From Lingula anatina (taxonomy: Eukaryota > Brachiopoda > Lingulata > Lingulida > Lingulidae): 64,000 nt of DNA. The stretch covers positions 882,959 to 946,958 of the forward strand of contig NW_019775968.1 of assembly GCF_001039355.2 (NCBI RefSeq), read 5' to 3'. Shown here in pieces: positions 55,108 through 64,000 of the stretch. How positions within the stretch are numbered: position 1 is the first letter of the stretch; the number at the start of each line of letters is the position of its first letter. The notes under the pieces are model-generated. The model was not told the origin of the DNA, searched no databases, and saw only the letters and a program-made list of their open reading frames with translations. A program made the translations under genes and the position numbers.

Positions 55108-55552
55108 CAGTGGCGGGTTTAGAGGGGGCGTCAGGGGGGTCTTGACCCTTCAGTTTCTAAAATATATCACACCAATATTCCCCTCTTAAAATTAGAATTG
55201 TGAGTATAGCTATATCAGTTCTTAACCGGGGGGTGTCTCGATAGTCCGAAGGTTCATTGGTCCGAAAAGTGGTTACATTTTCATCGATTTTTTAATCAAG
55301 GGTTCATTGGTCCGAAGGTTCTATAGTGAACATTCGGACCAATGAACCTTCGGACTATTGAACCTTCGGACTATCGCTACGGCCCCCTTAACCGTACCGT
55401 ACCAAAGGGTACCGTTTGCCCTCCAAAACACTAAAAAATTTCGGGCACTTGAGCAGGCCCACGTCAAGGGGGTGATGGTCGGCTTTGCATCCGAGGCTTG
55501 TCGTTCCGGACCCCCCCCCCCCCCCCTTCAAATAATCCTCGATCCGCCCCTG
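55108..55552. mobile_element. hAT-like element, family C, interrupted
   Basis: The left end CAGTGGCGGGTTTAG and the right end (complement CAGGGGCGGATCGAG) are hAT-type terminal repeats. The body matches 62271-62547 (TATTCCCCTCTTAAAATTAG, TTTGCCCTCCAAAACA, GAGCAGGCCC). It is split by the nested element at 55229-55386. No transposase is present. Confidence 0.8.
55229..55386. mobile_element. 158-bp nested MITE with perfect 8-bp target duplication
   Basis: CTTAACCG at 55221-55228 is repeated exactly at 55387-55394. Between them lie inverted repeats built from CGATAGTCCGAAGGTTCAT and its complement. An 8-bp duplication is the hAT signature. The insertion interrupts the family C element, dating it as the younger event. 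Confidence 0.9.
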
Positions 55553-56954
55553 AAGTGTGTTCATTCCAATTCATAAAAAAGGCTAATATAGCAGTGGATT
55601 AATCTATAAGGGTATTTTTAGGCTGATAAAATGTAGCTGCAGCGCGTATTTATACAATTTTTACATACAAGCAACTCAAATTAAGTAAGCAAAATATGAA
55701 CTTAAAGCATGCAATGAGCGTAAGTATTTTTTTTTTTCATTTTTAAATTTCAATACTTTCTCTTAAAGGTATTCCATTCGGAATTATCTTCCAAATCGAA
55801 TTTCCTCGATAAAAGTCATTTTTCCTTACTCACAAATCAGTGCTCGATCTGCCCCTGGGTTCGATGTCTATATTTTCTCTAATTAAGTAATTTAGTTCAG
55901 AGTTCTATGACTGGCCATTCACCTAGACCGCATTTACCTTGGTCGAATGAGAGAGATATGTAACTTCTTGGGCGAAAAAGCGTTTTATTACACCCCATTT
56001 CCATAGATTAGATCGACCTACTTTAGATCGACCTAACTCCCTGGGGGTTCACGCTAAGTAGCTGTCAGCCGGGCGGACACGAAAGTTAATTACCCCCTTA
56101 CAGCTTGTAGTAGGCGGGACGGACATTTAAGCCGGATTATCTGAAAGTAATCTAGTGAGACTCCCCGCGGGAATAGATCGATCTAAAATCTATGGGAATA
56201 GAGCCTTAGTTCAAGTGTAGACATAAAAAATACATGAATGAAATTGTCTAGCGCACATACCTTTTTCATCTCCCGGGTATACCATACATGGCATATCAAA
56301 AACCGTTAAAAGAACTCATAAACCCGTTTTCACTCTTATACCAGTTAATATGCCGTACATGTAAATGGGGGGCTTCGTGGTGCAATATTGTCAGACAATA
56401 TAAAAAAATCCAGAACTCATAAACGGATGTCTGGATCGTAATTTTGTCAACAATTTACGATAAGGAACACCTTGGTGATGAAAGGAAAATCAATTTCTTT
56501 ATTAAATTATTCATTTAATTCGTTAATGTAACTGAATCTATCTTAAATTATTTGTTTTAATATTTACTTTTCAGTTTATTTATTTATTGTCTAGTTCACG
56601 TGAAACGTAACAAAATTTGCAAAATCATGGTTGACGAATCCTTGAAAAGCACCAAAATAATGCGATTTGAGCACTTCGATTATAGTAGCATTTAAAATCT
56701 TAACCCTGGAATATTTCGACACCGAAGCAGTGGTCTGATCTCCGCGATACTTCGTTATTATGTCCAAGCTAAAACCTAGAGCCACGGTGTTCTTCACGCG
56801 TAAAACTTGCAGTGTCACTGTCACGTGGATATATTTATACAAGTTATTAAAGCCGCAAAGCACATGACAAAGGTGCCGCCTGCGCATTGTTGCTACATAA
56901 ATGGAATGACCTAGATTGGAGTCGAACTTGGAAGTCCGGACAACCACCGTCAAG
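55553..56954. other. Upstream flank of the Hsp31-like gene
   Basis: No coding exon was recognised, apart from the family A MITE listed separately. A 167-codon minus-strand frame (56591-57094) overlaps the next gene's first exon antisense and looks like chance. Confidence 0.5.
55988..56208. mobile_element. MITE family A, copy 3
   Basis: Same family and orientation as 26896 and 41249. TTA flanks both ends. Ends ACCCCATTTCCATAGATTAG and the complement of CTATTCCCATAGATTTTAG. Confidence 0.88.
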
Positions 56955-59900
56955 ATGAAGGCCCTGTTCGTCCTCACCAGCTGCTCTGAGATTAAAACAG
57001 TTGGCATGAAGACTGGATGGTATCTCCCCGAAGTTGCACATCCATATGAAGTTTTCACCAAGGCCGGTGTCCAGGTAGACTTTGTAAGCCCCAATGGAGG
57101 AATGGCTCCTATGGTAAGACTCTATATATTTACCTGTGAGCTATAACATGATTGTTGAAACTTGCCTGCCTTTTTTTTAAACTTGAGCTTATCATTCGAT
57201 AATTTTCATTTGTATTTAATGTGGACTATGTCAATGGAATGACTTGAGAACAAATTGCATTTCCTGGTCTAATTGAGGTGTTCAGACAAAGCAGGGCGTG
57301 TCCTCATACCTCGTTCTCCAGAAACTTCGTATCGTGAAGCAAATGTGTCTCCACTACATTCTAAATTCTGTTCCTGTTCACCGAATTGTCATACCAACTG
57401 CTAGTGGTCGTGTCAATAAGGAGCTCTAGCGTAGCTTACTCCATATGTCATTATAATTTATCTACCACAGGCCATTTATTAGGGGCCCGGTGAGTTCATG
57501 CCTAGTCATCGACCAGTCCTGTTTTTAGTTACGAGGTGCCAGTGTAACGAAACCGAGGATCCTATAGGACTTTTTCGTAAGGAACTGTATCAGTAGTGAT
57601 ACCAAGAAATCCCTTAAAGACTTCTATCTCATTTTAAATATCGTCTTTTGCCTTAAGTTACTCGATATTTTGAACAACGGGTTGGTCACTTTAAAGGTGA
57701 TAGCTTTCAAACAAACAATTTCCTACAAAATCCCTGATACAGTCTGTAATCTGCATACTTCATTACTAGTATAGTGTAATTTTCGAAGCGATCGGTTGCG
57801 GATATTGGGATATATATTTAAAAGCGATTCACATTGGCCTATCTCGTCAATCTTGAGAGCTGTTAAAACGGCGAAAAACGGTCACCGGCAGGTTTGATTA
57901 GATTACAATATTGAAAGTTAATTACGTCTTGGACAAATAAAACGTATTATTTGTCAAAGATTACGTTGGTCTTTCGGGACCTTTTCGTAAGCGTAGACCT
58001 GTCTTATCTCTTTGTTAAGTCCTCCTAGATGTCTGAAAATCATTATTTACAATATTCAAATTACACCATGTAGCATAAATTAGAATTACTTTTGTAGGCC
58101 TACTAAGCTTGCTTTTCGGACCAAAAATGCTGTGAGCCATGGGTGTAGCCTACAGCATCTTTTTTTCTTCCTTATTTTTAAACTTATCTGTTACACGTAT
58201 TTTGATTAATGCATGTAGCACCACCAAACAAATCAATGCAACCTCTTCCACCATGATTAAAAACTTACATATATTTATAGGACCCAGGGAGTGCTGAAGC
58301 CTTCAAAGACGATGCCGTCTGCAAGGCTTTCTTGGCGAACGAGACCGCCATGGATGCCATAGCTAACACCAAAACACCGGCACAGGTTACACCTGGGTAA
58401 GTTGCAGGTTATTTTGAAGGTTCATTATCAGATTTCAGCTCTACGTTGTAGTATTTTTTTAAGTTGGACTATTAAAACATCTGAAAAGTGCGTTTCCCCC
58501 TTTGATTTCTTGGAGTTGGAGTTAAGTGTAGAGAAAATGTCTGTGTTTCAATGAAATGTTTACATTATTTTTAGGGAATATAAAATAATTTTCTATGCCG
58601 GTGGTCATGGCCCAATGTTTGACTTACCAGATAATGTGGAAATTGCCAAACTTGCCACAGCAGTTTATGAGGCTGAGGGAGCTGTGGGAGCTGTTTGCCA
58701 TGGGACAGTGGGTATGTACATTTGGATATCTTTGGTAAGCCTAAAAATAATTTAACTTAGGTCTAAATAGGCATATTGTAAGTGGAATGAGACATTTTTT
58801 GATATGAAGCATTTTTTTTGGTTTTAATGCCATGATTAAATGTAAGTTTGTTACATTTAAAACATATAGCTTTATTCAAAATTAAAAAAAGAAGCATCGT
58901 AATTCGAGATTTATTACGCCGGGAAGCCAGAGGGCGTTTGGAGAATACAACGGAATAGCTTTCTGTCGTATAGACCTAGTCAAACGATCGGACTAGACTT
59001 TGAAAACGCATTTGGATATCATACGTTGAAAGACGAAATACTCGAACAAAATAGACCATATAGATAAATTTTGATCCTGCTTCCGATACTTATTAACCTT
59101 ATCCACATGGTGAATAAGCCAGATGGATTAGATTAATGGGTATCGGGACTAGGATCAAAATCCTCCAACTGGTTTATTTTGTTCGAACCAAAAATTCGCC
59201 CCACGTGCCTTTTAAATTGAACAATCTGAGAAGCGCCATTTTGTTTTTATGGTATTTGATAACATATCGGAATTCGTGAACCGAGTCGCATTTTTTTATT
59301 TGCCAAAGGTATTTTTTAGTTGACAACGGTATTAAATACATATCTTTACCGGATAATCGTGAAAATAGGCTCACGCCTTAGGTCCTGATATCGCTTTTTT
59401 GATGATTACAGGTCTTATTCCCGTAAAACTCTCCAGTGGTGAACTTCTGATCAAAGGCTTAAAGTTGACCTCCTTCACAGACGCAGAGGAGAAAGCGGTA
59501 AATCTTGATGGGGCAATGCCGTTTTTACTTGAGACGCGACTGAAGGAATTGGAGGCAGTGTTTGAAGGAGCTGATAATTTTGCTTGTAACGTGCAGGTAA
59601 TACATCAATTTAGGCCATACTTATAGATCTCTTATTTATCAAATAGACAAAATCATGTTTTTGTTAGTTAACTTTTGTGACTTTGAATAGATTTGAAGAA
59701 TAAAATGTTAAGTGGGGTGCATTTCTCCCTCCAGATATATAATTAGCTGCGAACACTGTAAAGTACTTCAGCAAACAAGGTTCCTTAACGAGTGGGGGAA
59801 ATAACGATTTTATTTATGATTTGTCGGCTCGGACACTACTGTAAATAAGTTTTCAAACCATAACTTTCCTTAAACAGCCTACAACGCATTCTTAAAATGG

Positions 59901-60219
59901 TTGTCCAAAAGATTGCTGATGCTGTTATGTTTCTTTCTTTCTGTTCTCCTGCATATCAATCTGAACTCTGAATCTAGAAAAATGCGCCTATAGAGCTACA
60001 AATATATAAGGCTCAAGATTATGTCACTATATTTTGTATGATTCTCATGTGTGTTAATTGTCACATGCAGTACAGTACACTCATATGTTGCAGATACAAT
60101 GTAACATGCTTATGCAGGTTGATGTTCTTTTTTGGCAGGTGTCTCGCAGGGTTGTGACAGGCCAAAACCCAGCGTCGGCGACGAAAACAGCAGAGGAGTT
60201 ACTAAAAGTAGCCAAATAG
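56955..60219 (+). CDS. DJ-1/PfpI family, Hsp31-like class I glutamine amidotransferase fold
   Basis: Five exons join in phase to 225 aa: 56955-57113, 58281-58396, 58575-58711, 59412-59596, 60139-60219. The N-terminus (MKALFVLTSC, KTGWYLPEVAHPYEVF) and the YAGGHGPMFDLPDN motif are typical of the Hsp31-like branch. The nucleophile elbow GAVCHG places Cys133-His134, with Glu26 in the position that usually contacts the Cys. The usual core is followed by IPVKLSSGELLIKGLKLT and a C-terminal VVTGQNPASATKTAEELL. Relatives are glyoxalase III or protein-repair enzymes acting on methylglyoxal adducts, or chaperones. Activity here is inferred. The protein resembles bacterial and yeast single-domain members more than human PARK7. 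No targeting signal is obvious. Confidence 0.9.
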
Positions 60220-61916
60220 GCCTCTTTTTTTATATTTAGAACTGATTCAAGATTTGCCTGGTTAATTTGATGCGCATTCAAAATTTTAAAGTAAATTTTC
60301 TTATTGCCTCTATACTTTTGAGTGTTTCCATTTTGATATTGACGCGGCGGTGTTGTTGCTTAATCAAACGTAGAACAGTCCCAAAAGTATAACTGTCTGG
60401 TCAAAATTAGAGCATGTGAGAGAGATGGAGAGGAGAAAACACGGCACAGAGTTGTAGATAGTTCATACCGATCAAAACTGTATTCAACCGTAATCTATTG
60501 AAATTAAACAAGAATGCAGAGGATGGATGTTTCTAGTTCAAACCATAAGCTTTACTTGTCATTGCACACAGACTGATTGTTAGTAACTGCGTTGTTCACT
60601 TATCTACGCTAATGTATGTTTGTCATTTTGTAATTTGCAATACAAATGTGTAAAAGGAGTGAAATAACATTTTGTAATTATTGATGCATTTTCAGTAAAA
60701 TCTGTAAATTCTGTGTTTATCATCTTTCTCGTTTCTCAAATATGCTGCTGTTATCATCTGATATATATTTTAGTGAATTTCAACGATTCGTCTATTTATT
60801 ATTAAAAAAAGAGCGAAATGCAGAAACACTTACCCCGGTAGTAAATCATCCAGTACTGAGACAAGGAAATGTAGTTGTTTGTATAACATCTATGATATAT
60901 CGTTTAGGTGAAGGGGTTTGTTCAATAATTTTGAGAATATAATTTCAAATCCGCCTAGGCCTTGCAAAAGGACGAGAGATTCTTATTCGTACCGGTGGAA
61001 TATTGGTGCGTATACCCCCATATCCCGCATAAACGTGTATAACGTAGGTATAAATGAGATGTTGTCTACGCGCCTGCATATAAACGAACAGTTTTCTTAA
61101 ACATGTACGTTAATCATCTAGTCGTATGTCACAAAAATGAAATTTAAAACACAAACTTATACTGGGCTCCGTAACTCGACAGCATCGTGAATTGCCACTA
61201 AGCGCAACCATGGCGATTCGTCGCTATTCCATAACTCGAAACCATCGCAATTTGCGACCGAGCGCTAATAGCCGTACCACCTTTAGTTTCGAGGCTATTA
61301 TTTGCCACGGGTAAATAAGTATACGTTTAAACTTAAGGTTGATTTCATCGTGAATTTTAAATTTACACATATATTTTTCCTACTAAATATTTCCTCAAAT
61401 ATCAAGTAATATCGTGAAAACCTTGATTGTTCTTGTAGCTTTATCTTTGCCTGATGAAACTCCAAATGAACGGAATAAATTCCCTCATAAAATTAGATCT
61501 ACACCTTATTTTATGAATAATTTGTTTATATAACCTTTTGAAAAAGGTCTTTCTGCTTTGGCAGGACATTTTTCTGATTTCTGGCCGTTGCCTTTTCTTT
61601 TACGGAATGACCCAAAACATATATTTCCGTGTTTTTGGAACCCTCGAGAAACTTTAAATAACTTTCTCTGTTCTAATGAGTTATTTGCAAAACATCTATA
61701 CCTTTTTATCATTTTCAAGTACATCTTTTGCATGGAGACAGCGAGCACTGTTTGATAAACTGCTCAGGTGTCACCCAAGTGCCCTCTAGCGGAAAATCTG
61801 GAACTGAATTCTGCGAAACTAAGGCTAAAACCCCGATAAGACGCTTTTCCTGCGACACTTGAAATGTCTGGCGGGTAAACCTCTCGAAAATATAGTTGAA
61901 GGCCTCACCTCTCAAA
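60220..61916. other. Intergenic between Hsp31-like gene and RAD1
   Basis: No gene was recognised. It contains the Hsp31-like 3' UTR and a diverged direct repeat with 60-bp period (61169-61208 and 61229-61268; units like CCGTAACTCGACAGCATCG). The RAD1 promoter should lie just before 61917. Confidence 0.5.
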
Positions 61917-63702
61917 ATGGCATTACTGACACAACAAGCTGAAGAGGATGAGCATTATATACTAGTGGCAAAGATGGACAACGCGAGAACAATGTCAAAC
62001 ATACTAAAGGCGATTCATTTTAAAGAGGTAAAAACTGGTTTTGTTTTAACCAGACCCATCATGCAAGAGCAGAACTTACAGCTAGTCTACAGTGGCAATA
62101 TACCACCCTCGGTAGTCACCATGGTTATTAAATCCACCTGGTGGATAAACCTAAAAACCACAAAAAACGACTTAAAATAGCATACTTATGTACAAGTCTA
62201 GTACTAGTTGTACACCTTTACGAAAAAAATGTCCCAGTTTTTGGCCTTTCGTGCTACATGTACCCAGTAGCAGTGGTGGATTTAGAGGGGGTATCAGGGG
62301 GGTCCTGCCCCCCCTTTGGTTTCTGAAAAAAACACACTTATATTCCCCTCTTGAAATTAGAAATTTTAATAGCTTATTTAAAGTTCTTAACTGTTCGAAA
62401 AGGCACCATTTGCCCTCTAAAACAACAAAATGTTATGGGGCCCTTCAGCAGGCCCCGAACCCTGGGGCTGAGGGTCGTCTTCTTATCTGAGGCCTGTCAT
62501 TTCTAAAGAATCGGACCCCCCTTCAAAGAATATTGGATCAGCCCCTGTGAAGGCACCTTTACCTATTTATCTATATGTGGTAAGAACTCTTTTAGCATGT
62601 AAGACCAAAAACTGAGGCAAGGGGTATTACAATGATTTGTTTTTTAGCATTGCCAGCTAGCACTCAGAATAGTGCTGCTAAGATCAGCTGCTTTACCATC
62701 TAGCATCAGTATTTTTTGCTTTGTGTCTGTATATTTCCCAGCTTTGCTGCCTTGTTGAAAATTTTCTTTAAACTTATTGATTTTGACATATACTGTAGAC
62801 TGCCACAGTGTTTGCCAGTGAAAGGGGGTTGAAAGTAACCGTTGAAGATGCAAAGTGTGTTCAGGCTAATGCATTTCTGCAAGCAGAAGTATTTCAAGAA
62901 TTTATCATCAAAGAGGAACAAGCAACATTCAAAATCAACTTGACAGTACTATTGGTATGTGATATCTTTGCTCATTTTAATATGTTAAATAAGTTGGTAT
63001 CCTTTTTTTAGTGGGTTGCATGTGTGTATGTATGTACCTTGCACATTGATTCAAGGTACATACATACACATTCTAATATACTGAGCAAATGTCAACATTG
63101 TTTAACTGTAGTAAAACATGGCATTACATATTTTACTTTAATATGTTTTTCTGTATTGGACAAAACATACAGTATATGATATGACTTTTGTATCTATAAG
63201 TAGTTCATTACCTTTTAGGACTGTTTGAATATATTTGGAAGCAGTAGCAACCCTGGTGTGACAGCAGCTTTGAAGATGTGTTATGGTGGATATGGGTCAC
63301 CTCTGAAGCTAATGTAAGGACTAGTTGCACTCATGTAGTGTGTGTGTGTTTTTAGGTTAATTTTTCGTCTGTTTTTGTTTTGATTGTGATCCTTACATTA
63401 ATTTACATCAAGGATGACATTCTTACTTATCTATGAGCATATAAATGGAAAAAGTTTAAGACCTTAGGAGTAAAATGCATGCCCCACGGCAAAAGTTTTC
63501 GTAAAATGGAACATATGAAGAAAGAAAACAATATATATACTTTTTTGACAAAAAAGAATGAGTCTTAGGTTGTGAAGTTGTCTGTGGAAATTATTGAACT
63601 GGATGTGCAGGAACATTAATTTTTTTCTAAAATATAGTTCATACTGATACTTGACTATATGGGTGCATTCATCATGTCCCAGTATAGTGATTGTGTGCAA
63701 AA

Positions 63703-63738
<36 letters not shown>

Positions 63739-64000
63739 ATATGGGCTTTATCTCACAAAATAAGTGCACATTTGACATAATTTGTGAAAAACTTTGTTTG
63801 AATTGAATCATCATAACATAACACCTTTAAGTTGCTTAATTGAACAAATCATGTTGATTTTTATTCCTTCGGTACTTGCTGAATCTGTACATAAATCAAA
63901 TAGATATACCATTTTTACAATGTTTAAGTTATGGAAGTCTACTAAATGTTAAATGGATGCAGTTACAATAAAATATTTTAAAATACTCTTTTTTCAGGCT
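61917..64000 (+). CDS. RAD1: RAD1 checkpoint clamp subunit, 5' part
   Basis: Four exons are visible and in phase: 61917-62027, 62799-62954, 63219-63313 and the first 3 nt of the next (63998-64000); the gene continues beyond the window. The start MALLTQQAEEDEHYILVAK, then DNARTMSNILKAIHFKE, GLKVTVEDAKCVQANAFLQ, VFQEFIIKEEQATFKINLT and CYGGYGSPLKLM closely match RAD1. RAD1 forms the PCNA-like 9-1-1 ring with RAD9 and HUS1, loaded at damaged DNA to activate ATR. The ~120 residues seen cover most of the first clamp fold. A family C element sits in intron 1. Confidence 0.96.
62271..62547. mobile_element. hAT-like element, family C, uninterrupted copy
   Basis: Left end CAGTGGTGGATTTAGAGGGG; the right end is the complement of CAGGGGCTGATCCAATATTC. 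Same internal sequence as 55108-55552 without the nested insertion. No transposase is present. It lies in RAD1 intron 1. Confidence 0.8.
63023..63070. repeat. Perfect 19-bp inverted repeat with 10-nt loop
   Basis: TGTGTATGTATGTACCTTG at 63023-63041 is exactly complemented at 63052-63070. It is in RAD1 intron 2 and could form an RNA hairpin. No microRNA family is recognised. Confidence 0.9.

Noticed and set aside
56591-57094. 167-codon minus-strand ORF
   Set aside because: It is antisense to the first Hsp31-like exon and has no homology or splice context; probably a shadow.

Overview
The window is nuclear DNA from an animal, probably a marine lophotrochozoan such as a mollusc, annelid or brachiopod. 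The evidence is AT-rich sequence, GT-AG introns of about 100 bp to 1.5 kb, several short inverted-repeat transposons, and an animal gene set including RNF17, TTLL2, ASPDH, DRC2/CCDC65, TMEM97, importin alpha and RAD1. The clade is an inference. A single N at 45242 shows this is a draft assembly.

Layout. A decayed Ty3/Gypsy-type pol fragment (about 300-1110) comes first, then the 3' exons of TMEM97 (minus strand). Next is a complete importin alpha of the KPNA1/5/6 clade (plus, 13 coding exons, 5525-10206). Convergent to it is a very large minus-strand gene (12443-35913). I resolve it into 42 in-phase coding exons that predict 2040 aa: RING, two B-boxes, coiled coil and five Tudor domains, i.e. 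RNF17/TDRD4 (Qin in flies). After that come TTLL2 (minus, one coding exon), ASPDH (minus, 7 exons), DRC2/CCDC65 (plus, 8 exons), an Hsp31/DJ-1-like protein (plus, 5 exons) and the first exons of RAD1 (plus, running off the end).

Main discovery. The RNF17 homologue carries an OTU deubiquitinase domain with an apparently intact Asp-Cys-His triad. One 576-nt exon (18127-18702) encodes it, and it is inserted inside the fourth extended Tudor domain. The exon is symmetric (phase 1-1), so skipping it would leave an ordinary Tudor domain. A single germline-type scaffold would thus combine a RING/B-box ubiquitin-ligase module, dimethylarginine readers and an optional deubiquitinase. An in-frame retained intron at 26370 could also give a short RING/B-box/Tudor-1 form.

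Other points. A 1.8-kb near-identical tandem duplication on either side of the single N (43437-47047) repeats the last ASPDH exons and looks like two haplotypes assembled in series. RFX X-box-like sites lie just upstream of the apparent first exons of DRC2 and TTLL2, as expected for cilium genes. At least four families of short inverted-repeat elements are present, including one nested insertion with a perfect 8-bp target duplication. No tRNA, rRNA or CRISPR features were seen.
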